Shown in pieces: positions 1 to 15,000 of a DNA stretch of 44,548 nucleotides (within the stretch, counting starts at the first letter, position 1; every line of letters begins with the position of its first letter). Source of the stretch: JABICX01 sp964528765 (lineage in GTDB: Archaea; Nanobdellota; Nanobdellia; UBA10117; JABICX01). The stretch is from the NCBI GenBank assembly GCA_964528765.1, contig CAZGVA010000001.1, forward strand, positions 1 to 44,548, read 5' to 3'. The notes beneath the pieces were generated by a model. The model had not been told where the DNA came from, ran no database searches, and saw nothing but the letters and a program-made list of their open reading frames with translations. A program made the translations under genes and the position numbers.

Positions 1-3000
1 AGTCTGAGCATTAATTGCAATGCTTCCAGTATTATTTCCATTACTGATTGTTGTGCTATCCCAACTGTATGCTTCTGAGTTGTCAAAGTTTGCTAGCCAT
101 TGTGTGTTTGTGTTATTTGTAATGTTTCCAGTTCCGGAATCCAATGTTCCATTAATCGTTAAGGAATCTACATAAAGTGTTGATGAGTCAGTGATGTTTA
201 ATGTATCTCCAAGTCTAAACGTAAATCCATTAAACCATACTTCCTCTTCAATTGTAATTGTCTTATTGTATGTCTTATAATTTGTTACAATGTCTTTCTG
301 GACATCTACCCATTTTAGAATTAGATTACTTGGTGAATAACTTGTTGCAGATAATAAATTTGGTGCTCCCACTTCATCACTAACATTTGCTAGATAACTA
401 GCAGAGGCTCCCTGTAATGTTGTTATGGTTTGACCATTATGTCCATATAAATAATCTACTGAAATTATTCCAGACTGACTAGTATTTCCCATAGTCAAAA
501 TAAGATTATTTTCAGTTATGTAGAATAAATCAACGCTACCTACACCACTTAACTCATTGATAATCGTCATGTTTGTTTTCATCTCAAGATTTCGCTGACC
601 TTCTGTTGCATCTACTTCAACATTGTAAAAGGAGTTATTTCCGTCCCAGTTTGAACTTGAACTCGAACCCCAATTTACAGCTACATTATCATCTACAAAT
701 CGCTTAGAAGTCGCAGTTCCATCATTGTGGGTGAATGTTCCTGAATTATTAAAGTTTCCAGAAATTGTTGTTGTTCCGTTTGTTGCAATGTATGTTCCGG
801 ATAAAATAGTCAAGCTTCCCAGATAGTGGCTTCCAGTTTCATCTCCATCGCCAAATGTTCCACCATTAACAATCAAATCACCATTAATATTAACTACTTC
901 ATCTTCATGAGTGGATGAGGATTTGAAGTAGCCGCTAGTTATATTCATATCATTTGCAGTTATATTATCTCGCCATACAGTATTACTTTCAATAATTACG
1001 TTGTTGAAGGAATTTTCTTCATCCAAATTACCATCAATAGCAACCCAGTCCTCTAAATGATCAAATACAACCGTTCCAGAATTATTGTAAAATGTTCCTT
1101 CATTATTCCAAGCAAGATTGTCAACACTTTCTTTACTCGTGATTGTTGTTGTTTCATATGTTGCATTGTAAACTCCACCTGAGTTGATTGTTAGTGAACC
1201 AAAGTAGTAGCTCTCATTATATGTGTCTGTTGTATCTTTCCTAATTTCTCCACCATCTTCAATTACAACATCTCCAGAAACATTCAAATTTCTTTGTGTT
1301 GGCACTACTAATCCCTCAACAACAGTTAGATTTCCTTCAATGCGCATTCCTTCAGGATTTGAATTTCCAAAGTAAGGCATTTGCAATGTTGCTCCAGACA
1401 TATCAACAATAACATTATACAGTGGATCTGCACAAGCTCTAATCCGCATGCCAGTATCACTCGCAAATACAAATGTTCCATTATTGTGTGTGACAGTTCC
1501 AGATGTACATTCCAAATCATTTGAAACAGTGGTGTTTGTTATTGTTGTGTTTCCAGAAGTTGCATCGTATTCTCCGCCGGAGTTGATTGTTAATGAACCA
1601 AATGACTGTGAATAATTACCAATATTAGCGGTAATAACATCAAGAGTTCCCGTTACAATAACATCGCCAGTTACAGTTAAAGCATGTATATTTATTTCAT
1701 ACGTTCCAGAAGAGATGATTAGATTATTATCGATTGTATACGCTGCTCCTGCGCTGCCCCATGAATTTTCAATTACGCCACCCGTGGCTATTTCTAAATC
1801 ATAAATATTTCCCGTATTTCCATTTGGATCTATTTTTGTAGGATTTATAGTGGTTATATTAATAAGCCCGTCATTTGCATTTAATATTCCATCATGGATA
1901 AATGCATATCCGCTACTTGCTTCATTAGATATAATTGTTGTTTGATTGGTTGCTTCGTATGTTCCTGTAGAATAAATTCGAACTGAACCAAATTCTTGAT
2001 TTCCACCAAGACTTGCATTCAGAATTCCACTTATTTCTGCATCTGCTGTTCCGTTAATTGAATAAACATCTGTTGAAACCGTAACATCTTCATTTACAGT
2101 TACATTATAACAAGTTAAATTAGCAGTTAGAGTTGTGTTTACTGCAAATGTACAATTTCCGGGAGTTGGTCCGCCAGAGAAAATCCACATTCCATCTGGA
2201 ACATTATTACCATAATCCACACCATCATATACATAGATTATATCGGTTCCAGTGTTGTTTCCATAGCTGACATTTGCATAGTTGAATGTTTCTGTGATTG
2301 CTGAAGCGTTGATTTTCCAGTAATTTGATCCGGAAATTGTTGCATAATCAGTTAAATTACCTTCAACATTAACTGCTCCCGTACTTGTTCCAAAACCTGT
2401 TGCTAAAGTTGATGTAAAATTGAAAACTGCGCCCGGATCAACATTTAGTGTTCCAGTAACGGTGATATAACTTACTTGAATATTATTATCACTAGTATTT
2501 ACTTCATCACCTGATCCAATAGATAAATATCCATTAACGGTTGCATCTCCAGAAAAACGAGTTTTAGTTGATACAATAAGATAGGGATATGTGCTGGCAG
2601 GTATTGGTTCTAAACTCTGCCAATAAAATATATATTGATCTGCAAGAGTTGCTCCACCATCATTAAATGTTCCTGGATTATTCAATCTAAAGACTGTTGA
2701 AGCATCTCGATTAAATGTTCCTGACCCCACCGTCAAATTTCCGTCGAGAGTAATTTGCTCAGCAGTATCTCCTGAAATAACAAATGGATCTAAAGTTGTT
2801 GTTTTTCCAGAAGCCGCGGTTTCTAAACTATACATATCCAAATTTCCTAAGTAAGTGAAGTTTCCATCGCCAGTCATATTTACAATTGATGTTCCTTTGG
2901 TGAATGCGCCACTACTTGCCCAGATTGTTGAAGCACTTGCATTTCCCGTATTTGAGCCAATTGAATCTGCAACGTCTGTTCCAGTTCCTTCATCAAATTG

Positions 3001-6000
3001 CCAGCAAGATACTAAATTAGTTTGACTCAGATCTACACATGTTTCAAACATATTTGCTCGGATATCTGCTTCTGAAAGAGCTGCATCATATATAGAAACT
3101 CTTCCGATTTCTCCATCCCAATAACTAGTAAAATCTCCTGCTGTAAATAACGAGCCAATTGTAAAATCATTTGTAGATGCGATAGACCCACTAACCTCAC
3201 TAGATGCTACAATTTTTCCATCAATATACAATAATAAATTAGCGCCATCATAAGTTCCAACTGCATTATGCCATTTTCCATCATTAACATCTTCTGGACT
3301 CATTGCACTTGTTGATGGACCATTATCAATTGTAATTCTTACATTTCCATTACTCATATACATTCTATATCCTGTCGCAGTTCCAGTTGCTCTACTAATT
3401 AAACCATAAGTAGTATCCATTGTTGACGCAGTTGTTTTAAACCATACATCAAAAGTTCCAGCTGTTGTTATTTCTAATGAATTATCCTCACTACAATTAA
3501 CATTTTTAGTTCCATCCAGATCTAAAGCACTCTTTCCAATTAATCCACCTGAAGATTGCCAGTTTTCTTCAACTTCAATTATTGCAGTTCCACCATCAAG
3601 TTCTGCGCCTGTTGCTATTATGATATTATCAATATCCTGACTACGTCCTTCTAAATCATATACTCCCGAACCAATAATCAAAGTATTAGCTAAATTAGAA
3701 GTAAATGATCTACTTGAAGTGAAAGTTCCACCATTAAAGAAAATAACTTCTTTTGTAGGTGTATTCAAATCATTGTTTCCACTTCCAGTCATAATTATTT
3801 TTGTTGTGCTTTCCCCAGTCCATCCTGTTCCATCATAATCAACAAGATCTGCAAATATTATTGAGTCTGTTGAGTCAATTGCTCCATCAATATTTAAAGT
3901 CCCATCAAACTCTGCTCTTTGGCCATTCAAGTCTAATGTATCATCTGCTGAAACGGTAAATGCATCAAATTCACAGTCACCATCAAGGGTGATTGTTACA
4001 CTATTTCCGCTTGTTGAAGTAACATCATCTTGGAAGTCAAGCCATTTTAGAATTGTTGAAGTTGTAAAATGATAATATGGTTCATCTGAAACAATTCCGG
4101 GATATAATTGACTAGCTCCTTGAAGACGGCTATTTACCGTTGTCTGCCACCCACCGGTCAGAGTTCCTTGTGAAGACGAATTTCCAAGAGTTAGAGTACT
4201 ATATAATCTAATTACATCATTTGCTGGATTAGCTAGGGATGACCTAACAATAATTGGTACGTGAAGATCTAACTTATCAGTACCGGACACAGTTATGTTA
4301 TAGAATTCAGATTCAGAAGAGCCAAGTATATTCATAGCAACCGTGTCACTTGCGAAGTCAACGGTTCCATCATTATGTATGAATGTTCCATCATTGTCAA
4401 AGTCACCTGAAAGAGTTGTAGTTGCACTTGTAGCTGAATAAGTTCCACTTTCATTTATTAAAATTGAATTAAAACTTTGGTTTCCACCGAGACTTGCATT
4501 AAGAGTTCCATTAATACTTGCTTCGCCAGATGCTGTAATATTATATTCATCTGTATCTAATGTAATTCCTTCATCTACAATTAATTCAGTACAAACAAGA
4601 TTTGCAGTAAGAGTAACTATTGGTGCTGTATCAAATACGCAACCCTGTGCAATAACAACTGTATCTGAAGCATCTGATCCATTAACTAAACCATCGAAAG
4701 GTGTTACTGTGCAATTCCAATTATCTGCATTTGTTAAATTATCTCTTGCAAGTATATGTGAATCTGCAGATTGTTCAATTGTAAGATTCAACACATCATC
4801 TTTATACCATTGGAAAATGTAATTTTCCGGATCACTTTCTGCATCTGACCATCCCGCGACAGTACATGTTAAATCATTATCGGTTGTTGGTGAATCGGGT
4901 GTAACATCCACACCTGAAATTGTTGGAGCAACATTACCTTCACCAAGACTGTAATTTGTAAACTGACTCACATTGAAATAAAATGTTTCAGCTGTATCGT
5001 TATACGCATCACTACAATATTCAGATGTACACGTAATATTATTTCTAAATGCAACTGGTACTTTATAACCACTAATTCCATATAAAGTTAGATTAGCACT
5101 TTGATTTAATCCTTGGAAGCTATCTGAATCAACATCAATTAAGTTTTCAGATATTGTTATTCCATTATCGAGTCCAAGTGTTCCAGATTCAGTTACAGAA
5201 AGATCTGTTGAGTTCCAGACTACTTGTCCTAAAGAGTTATTGTATATAAGTGAGTTAAGGTAACTTCCACCTGTATCATCTAAAATAATATTTGCAGTTG
5301 CAGTAATATTATTATTTACGATAATATTATTGTGCGAGCTATCTGTTAAATACACAGAGTAATCGAATTGATTTGTAAAATTATTGTTTCTCAAGATGTG
5401 ATGATCTGCATCGTCAAAGACTATTGCGTGATCATTTGATGCTTCACTATACACTCGATTATTTTCAAGAATACTACGATCTGTATTCATCAGTAATATT
5501 GCCCAAGATGCTCCAGTAATATTATTATTGTATACCCAATTATTAAGTGTGTCTGATGCATACAATTGAAATGCGTAAGATCCATCACTATGAAAATCGT
5601 TGTTAGTCCAATTACAACGATTACAATTTCTAGCGTACACTGATCGATCATCCTTTGTATATATTGTATTACTATCTGCTACTAAATCATCTGCACCGTA
5701 TGTCCAAATTCCAATACTTCCGCCACTGCCATCAAGAGTTATTATGCAATTTTGTATCTGCGTATTATATGGTGTACCTCTTACATATATTCCATATTCA
5801 CTGGTTGATCCAGAAAGAGTAATATTTGTAGTATTAATTAAGGTATTATCGTAAGCACTACCATACACTTGAATACCAAAATCACTATCTGATCCAGTTA
5901 AATTAATGTTACAATTTTTAATCTCTACATTTTCGGCTAATACATCAATTCCATAATCGCCAGTTCCTTGGATTGTATAGCCATCACAGTCAAATACAAC

Positions 6001-9000
6001 ATTTGCTGCAGTTATTCTTACGATGTAATCATCAGTACATCCAGTAATATTATAAGCTAAAGTATATGTTCCCGATTCATTAATACCCATTCCGCAAGCA
6101 CTAATTGTTCGTGTTGAACTATTTATCCAACTTGAGTTATCAATTCCATCTGTAGCTAAACAAGATAGAGTCCAATTTGATCCGGGATGTGTATCTGCAC
6201 TAGATATATTATATATATTCTTTTCAATACCTTGTGTGAATGTTCCAACTTCACCCGTTAAGTTTAATGTATCATTCATATACAACTGGTAATAGTACGT
6301 TACATCTTCAGCATCGCCATCTGTCGCATTACAATATCCCATTAAACGCGAACGATCGAATGGATCAACCGGCGTAATATTTGCTGAAATTATAACTGGT
6401 GCTAAATTAAATTGTAAACTATAATTTGTAAATTCAGATACATTGAAGTAGTAATTTCCACTGCCAGTTTCAGTTACAGCTGAACAATATGCACCACAAT
6501 CAACTTCATTTCTCAAAGTAGTTGGTGTTTGTCCTGCTTCTAATCCATAGAACGTTAAATTGGCTGATTGGTTTAATCCTTGGAATGATGTTGAATCTAC
6601 ATCAATCATATTTTCAGAAATTGTAATTCCATTATCTAAACCAACTATTCCAGATTCCAAAACAGTTAGATTTGTTGAGTTCCAGATAACTTGTCCTTGT
6701 GAGTTGTTGTATATCAATAAATTAGATACACCTACGCCACTTGCATCATCGATTGTGTACGCAGACGATGCCGAAATATTATTATTTAATAATATATTTT
6801 CAGAAGAATCCCCAACAAATGTTAATACAACACTTAAACCACTAAGATTATTATTTGATATTATATTTAGATCTGCAGTATTCACTTGCATAGCTTGAGC
6901 ACCAGGTGTTGAAATCTTATTATTATCGACGATATTTGAATCGCTACTCAGCACAACAGTATATGAACCCGTTGCATAAAGGTCATTATCTTTCAATAAA
7001 TTATTTGGCCCACTATTAAATTGAGTAACCTCGCCACTTGCAGATAAATTATTATTTGTAATATTATTATCATTTGAGTTAGATGTAACATAAATTCCAT
7101 AATGACTTACAACATTAACCAAATTATTATTCATTATATTGTAATCTGAACTTGTTAAGTAAATTCCATACCGATCTTTAACTTCAATCACATTATCATC
7201 AATTATATTGGAATCTGAATCCGTCATGTAAATTCCAAAATCATCTCCTGTTGTGTTGATTATGTTAGATGTAAAGTTGTTGTAATCCGAACTAGATATG
7301 TAAACTGCTTCATCATCTCCTGCTTTAATATAATTATTTGTAAAAACACTTCGAGAAGTAGTGCCAGTAAGATAAACAGCTCGAGATCCACTAACAGTAA
7401 TATTATTATCCCATACACTATTGTTTTCAGAATCTCCAGTTCTAATAGCAACTGCCCCCGTTGCGGCAGTTATATCATTATTATGTATATTTGAATTATC
7501 TGGACCATACCCCCAAACATGATCTAAATCAATTGCGTATTGGCCATCAACAGTAATATTATTATAAGATATATTTAGATTGTTCATTCCACCCAAAGCA
7601 ACTATTGCCTGATCATCTTTTACATAAATTGTATTATTATATATTACACTACTAGTTGTCCACACGTAAATTCCATAATCTGAATCACTACCCGTTAAAG
7701 AAATATTGCAGTTTCTGACAGTTATATTGCCCGCAGTCAGCATAATTGCTCTATCCCCAGTTCCTTGAATCGTGTGTCCATCACAATCAAATACAACATC
7801 ACTTGCTGTTATGTTGATTATGTAGTCGTTGGTACAATCCATAATATTTGCTTGTAAGGTTTTTGACGCAGTGATTTCTTGACTACATGTGTCTCCAACA
7901 GAATAATTTGTAAATTCTGAAACATTAAAATAATATGTTCCTCCACCAACATTAGTTATTTCACTACAATAATCTCCACAATCGGCATAGTTTCTTAATG
8001 GCATTGGATGTATAATTCCAGAAACATCATAGAAAGTCAGGTTAGCAGATTGATTTAGTCCTTGGAATGATGTTGAATCTACATCAATCATGTTTGATGT
8101 AATTGTAATTCCATTATCAATTCCGAGTGTTCCTGACTCAGTTACATTTAGATTTGTTGAATTCCAGACTATTTGACCTTGGGAATTGTTGTAAATTAAA
8201 GTATTGTTATAACTAATTCCACTATCATCCAATATAACATTTGGTGTTGCAGCAGTTATATTATTATTTAATAATATATTAGATCCGGCAGGCGAAACTA
8301 AAGAAATTCCCGAATAAGAATCAGCAGTTATAATATTATTTTGTAGTAGGTTATTATGCGCACCATTTATTGTAATTGCTTTATTATTTGCAGTTATATT
8401 GTTGTTAGTAATGATATTATCATCACCACTAATCTGTAACCCGTAGCTACCTGATATAGCTACGGCAATGTTGTCTGTAACTATGTTACTTGAGCTTGAA
8501 CTAAGACGGATTGAATTGTATTCGGCAGCAGTTACATTATTGCTTATTATTCGATTATTTGTGCTACTGCTCGCCAGAGATATTCCTTCCCGATTTAGAA
8601 CTACTATATAATTATTTGTAATGTTATTATAGGTGGACCCTGTTAGATAAACACCATAATAATCCTCGACCTCAATCAAATTATTATCAATTGTGTTGTG
8701 ATCTGAAGCAGTCATATATATACCATAATCCATTGTAGAACCCGTTACATTAATTATATTATTTTGTAAAATGTTGTTTTCAGAACTTAACTCAATATAA
8801 ACTGCAGATCCACCAACAGCAGTAATATTATTATTTGAAACATTGTTGTCTGAACTCGTACGTAATCTAATTCCATACTCATTAGTTACATCCAGTTGAT
8901 TATCTGTTACGGTGTTATTATTACAACCATCATAAAAATAAAGTGCATACTCATCTGTCGATGTAAAAACATTATTTGATATTGTGTTATCAATGCTGTC

Positions 9001-12000
9001 TGGATATAATAACATAACTCTTTCGCCAGTAGCGGTATTGTTTATAATATCATTATTATTACTTGTAGCTAACTTAATTGCCCAATGATGATCAACATAA
9101 ACAGTATTATTATATATTGATCCATTGTCTGCTGTATCATATAAAATTCCATAATCCTTACCCGTTCCATTCAATGAAACATTACAATTCTGCACTGTAA
9201 CACCCGACGCATTAACATATATTCCATAACTTTCATTTCCTTGGATTGTGTATCCTGCGCAATCAAATACGACATCTGCTGTTGTGATATTGATTATATA
9301 ATCAACCGTACAATCCATTATGTCTTCTTCTAAATCGGTTGATTCAGTAATTTCAGTATTACATAAGCTAAATTCTTCAAATGACCACATTCCCTCAGGC
9401 ACATTATTACCATAATCAATTCCACCCATAACTGTAATTATATCTTCTCCAGTGTTATTTCCATAGCTGACGTTTGCGTAAGTAAAGTTCTCAGCCATTG
9501 CTGAAGAATTGATCATCCAAGATACGCCAGTTCCAGTTACATGAGCATAATCGGATTCATTTCCAACGATATTTACCTCACCCGTAAATCCACTTGTATC
9601 ACTAAATCCCCTTATATGTGTGAAGTTAAGCATCGATTCCGGTCCTAAATTAAATACTCCCGTGCCTGAGATTTCACTTGTTACAGTTAAATCATATGTA
9701 TTTGAATAAAATGTATCGCTACTTCCAAGACTTAATGTTTCCGTAATAATATCGCCACTTGCGTAAGATGTATCGTTTTGAACTCTTAATAATTGATAGG
9801 TTGATCCAGTAATATTTACACCATTATAGTAATCTCCGTAGTAGATATTTCCGAAAGTTGATCCACCATCAATTGGAGCTTCTTCAAAGAAATTGAATCC
9901 CTCATTTATAGAGTCAACTAAACTTCCAGTATCTGTTTGAAGTGTTCCGGTAAGATTAATTCTACCCCAAGTAGTTCCAATAACATCTAAGGTTGTTGTC
10001 TTTCCGGGTTGAGCTGCAGATAAATTATAAAACTGTAACGTATTATCTACTGCAAAATATATGGTTCCATCGCCAGTCATGTTTACAGTAGATGTTTCTG
10101 ATGTGAATGTTCCTGCGCCTGCCCAGACTGTATCGGCTGTTGCTGTTCCATCATTACTTCCAATTGCGTCTGCTACATCTGTTCCAGTTCCTTCATCAAA
10201 TTGCCAGCAAGAAACTAGTTCGGACGGGTTGCTCATTGAGGTACATGGTTCAAACATATTAGCTCGGATTTCCGATTCTACTAAAGTTGTGTTATATATG
10301 GAAACTCTTCCGATTTGAGAGATTAAATTAAGCCCGATTCTAAAATCAACTGCTGCGCCATTATTTCCTGCTAAAGCAGTTTCATTTCCATCTAGCTTTC
10401 CATCAACATAAATTTGCTGATCATTGTTTTCCTCAAATACCCAAACAATATGGTGCCATTTTCCATCAGATACATTTGTTGTTCCCGTAACATTACTACT
10501 TGTTCCTGAAATAATCTTACCCATAGCAGTGCTATCAACAATATGTAATCCATATCCGTAGTTGCTTTTCCAAACAATATCTCCTGTGGTGTCTAATGTT
10601 TTAACCCACGCATCTATTGTTATATCATCACCTAACAGTAAGGTATCGGGAGTTCCCATATTTACATAAGGTCCATCCAAATCCAAAGCGCTCTTTCCAA
10701 TCAATCCGCCTGAAGATTGCCAGTTTTCTGAAACAGAAATTGTTGACTCACCTGCAGTAATCATTCCGTCTGTTGCAATTGTTAAATTGCTTACATATAT
10801 TGACTGATCCGAACCAGTATGCAAACGTCTAACACCAATAATCAGATTATGCACATCATCCAATGTTGAAGTTAATGTATATATATTCGCACCGCCACCA
10901 TTCAATAAAACATTATCAAATTCTCCAGTTCCAGCCGAATTTATATCAAGTGACGGATTACCCGCTGAAATAAGAATAAGACTTGCATTAGCTAAATGGG
11001 ACGTCGCATCCAAATCAATTGTATTATTAACAAACACTAAGGCATTTTGTGCATCAAAAGTTCCATCACTATTAAGTGTTCCACCGAACTCAGCTCGCTG
11101 TCCATTCAATTCTAATGTATCTCCACTTGTAACTGTAAATCCGTCGAACTCACAATCTCCGTCTAATCTTACTAATGTAGTATCTCCACCAGTCTCTAAG
11201 GCTGTTTGATAATCTATCCACTTAAACGCAATAGTTCCAACAGTAGTTGTAAGTCCGCCAGTGGTAGATATTATTCCGGGTTCGATTTGTGATTCTCCAT
11301 AGATTCTAAATTCATTTTCTCCTGTCCAAAATTCACTTGTACCATTTACTTCTGCGCCTGCTTTCAAAGTAAGTGTATTTTCATTAACCCTATTAACTAA
11401 TCCATCATTCAAAGTAAGAGCGTTCTCAATAGTTACGCCTTCATATATCCAATATGAACCAGAAGATATTGGTTGCATAATTACATCATAAAATATTGCA
11501 TCGTTAGCATATATTTTTGCTGTAGCAGTAGCACCATCAAATAAAACTGTTCCATTGTTATGTGTAAAAGTTCCATCATTATCAAAAGCAATTCCTGAAT
11601 TTGTAATTATTGTTGTTCCGTTTGTAGCGTTGTAAACTCCACCAGAGTTGATGGTTAGTGAACCAAAGCTTATACTGACGTAGTCTTGTACGCCCGAACC
11701 TCCACCATACATTGCGCCATCATAAATTACAACATTTCCAGCAACACTCAGTAATTTCCCTCCGGTGCTAGAACCTACGTCTCCAGATAATAAATGCAAG
11801 TCTCCATCCAAACCGGCACCATTTACAATCCTGAAGTAATTTCCGTCACCTATACTAATGTTTAAATTATTGTATCCCGTTCCTGCTGTTGCTAAATCTG
11901 CTTCAATAGTTGAGTCTTGAGCCGAAATAATTACGGTTCCACCGTTTCCATAATAAGTTCCATCATCATTAATTGCATAACTACCCCATTCACCCGTTAC

Positions 12001-15000
12001 ATTCATACTTTCAGGTGTTCCATCAAAAGTTCCTGCATTATACATTCCATCATGCATTATGATTCCACCACTGGATGCATTGAATATTCCATAATTTACC
12101 AAATTTCCAGTTATATTTGTTGTTCCCGTTGTAGCGTTGTAAACTCCGCTAGAGTTGATTGTGAGCGAACCGAAAGATATATCTGCAGTAGTTCCATCAA
12201 GAGTTCCGTCTACGACAGCATCGCCAATTACAGTTAAATCGAATCCGTAACAATCTAATTTTCCCGAACTTATAGTTAAATTACCTGGAATATATGTATT
12301 TTCATCAAAAATTGTTGCAGTATAAAGCGGATCAGTTAAATTGATAATCACATTCCATGGATAAAAACTACTACTAGGTGTTAAATCAATTAATGTGCTT
12401 TCGTCAGTTTTTATTATAAATGTTGCAGTATTCGAACCAAAACCGCCATCTAAATCTACTGCGTAATTTGAATATTCACTAGTAATATTAATATTAGCGT
12501 CATTTGGAGAAAAGATTGATCCTGATGCCGAATCGATTGCACCAAAAACGTGATCAACAGTATCTCCTTGCGCATCAAATTCACCGTTATCCTGTACCTG
12601 TAACAAACCCGTTACAATTATTGGATTATTATTAGTATCTAAATCACCATCGTCAATGATTAAATTATTTGAAACGGTTAATGGTGCTTGTAAATCAAAA
12701 TCATAAGTGGCACTATCCATATCAACTTCTAAATTATATGGATTTCCTGAATTACATTCAAAATCAATATTAGTTGCAGGTGATTGTACCATAAACTTTC
12801 CAGAATTTGCATTAAAGTCTCCGTCGCAATCTATTGCATAACCTACAACACATCCGATTGGTTCTGCGGTAGTACATTCATCAGATATTGTTGTTGTTCC
12901 GCTTGTAGCATCGTATGTTCCGCCAGATTTTATTGTTAAAGAGCCAAAAGAGTGGTCGCTTGTGTTTCCATATACGATTCCATCATCAATAAAAACATCT
13001 CCCGAAGCACTCATTGAGTCAAGTAAAACCAGTCCTGTTCCTGTTCCAGTATTTGTAATTTCAGTGTTGTTTATTATAGCTCCACCAAAAATTGCTGTTT
13101 GGTTAATTGCACTTGTGAAATTTAATGTGGATTCATCGCCATTGAATGTTCCGCCAGTTACCCAAAGTTCAGAGCTCATTGTACCATCATTTGACGTTGA
13201 GTGTGAATCTGCAACATCGGTTCCAGTTCCTTCATCAAATTGATACCAACCTTTCAACTCTGTTGTTGAAGATAATTCACTATATTTATCAAACATTAAA
13301 TCTCTAATCTCAGATTCTGTAAGAATCGAGTCCCAGAAAGAAACTCTTGCGATTTTTCCATCAAAAAATTGATCGTTTACATTAGTCCGACTGGCACCAA
13401 TTGCTGCGCGATTTATATTCCCCCAATTAATTGATGAACTTGGTGTAATTTCTTGTATAATTTTGCCATCAAGATACAATCTAAATAACGTTCCATCCCA
13501 AACCATCGCAGTATGATGCCAGACTCCAACAATTGGTACAATTCCCGAAGAACCCCCCGTCTTACCATCTGTACTAACTTTCAACATATTTGGAGTACTA
13601 CCATCGGATTTAGCAACTTGTATATTGCCCCACTCCGAATCATCTGATGCACCAAGCGATACAATCTCTTGGTGAGCTGTATCATATGCATCTAAATTAA
13701 ACCAACTTTCAACAGTAAATCCGTCAGATAAGGTCATATCTGCAACTACTGCGTCAATTTCCACGAGTGCGCCTTGATTATCATCAAATGCACTCTTACC
13801 AATTAATCCGCCTGAAGATTGCCAGTTTTCTGAGATAGTAATATTAGCAGAATTTGCCTCAAAAATACCTGTATTTGCAATAGTTAAATTACCTGAATAA
13901 AATTGTGTACTTGAATCTGAAGTATTCCATGTACCTGAACCAATTATTGTTCTTTTGCGCGCAGTAGCACCTGCTGAATTAATTTTATGCGTTCCATTTT
14001 GAATAAATAGTGTTTGACCCGCAATCTGTCCATCTTCAATATCAACATTTCCACCTGCTCCAGATAAGATAATTGTTGGTGGTGTATCTGCAGGACAAGA
14101 TCCATCTAAATCTGCTCCAGCATTAAAAATAACTAGTGCATCTGTTCCAAAATCAGTAGTGCCTGCCGTATCATAATAACCATCAAATTCTGCGCGGTGA
14201 TTACTTAGATTTAATGAGTCTCCACTTGAAAGTGTGAAAGCATCAAATTCACAATCTCCCGTTAAATTAATTGTTTTAGCAGTACTCTCCGTAGTTATAT
14301 CTTGTTGAACATCAACCCATTTCAAATTAATTGTCTGTGGGGAATAAACACCACTCATTAATGCTCTTGGATGTGCTACTTCGCTACTGATTATTACGGG
14401 ATAACGCTGATTTGCACCTCGAATAGTTGTGACTGCTTGACCCGAATTACCATATAAATAATCTAAGGTAATTGTTCCAGACTGTGAAGCATTACCCATA
14501 GTCAGAATTCGATTATCTGACGTAATATAAAATAAATCCGTACCGCCCAAGCCACTTAATTCATTAATGATAGTCATATCTGCCCTCATGTTAAGATTTC
14601 TTTGGGCTGCTGTTGCATCAGAAACAACATTATAAAAAGAATTACTACCTGTCCAATCTGATGCTGAATTCAAACCCCAATAGGCATTTCCATCGCCAGC
14701 TGTAAGTCGCTTGGATGAAACCGTTCCATCATTATGTGTGAATATTCCACTTATCTCAAAATCAGTGTGAATATTCGTTGTTCCACTTGTAGCTGAATAT
14801 TCTCCGCCAGCGTTTATTGTTAGGTTTTCAAATGTGTGGTCGCTTGTGTTTCCATATAATATTCCATCATCAATAAAAACATCTCCTGAAGCACTCATTG
14901 AATCAAGTAAAATTAATCCAGTTCCAGTTCCAGTGTTTGTAATTTCTGTTCGGTTTAGCATTACTCCGCCAAACATAGCAGTTTGATTGTATGTGCCAGT

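Noticed and set aside
5200..9340. Possible CRISPR-like or tandem DNA repeats
   Set aside because: The short repeats are codon-phase Asn ladders of beta-helix protein turns, with variable length and no constant repeat/spacer pattern.
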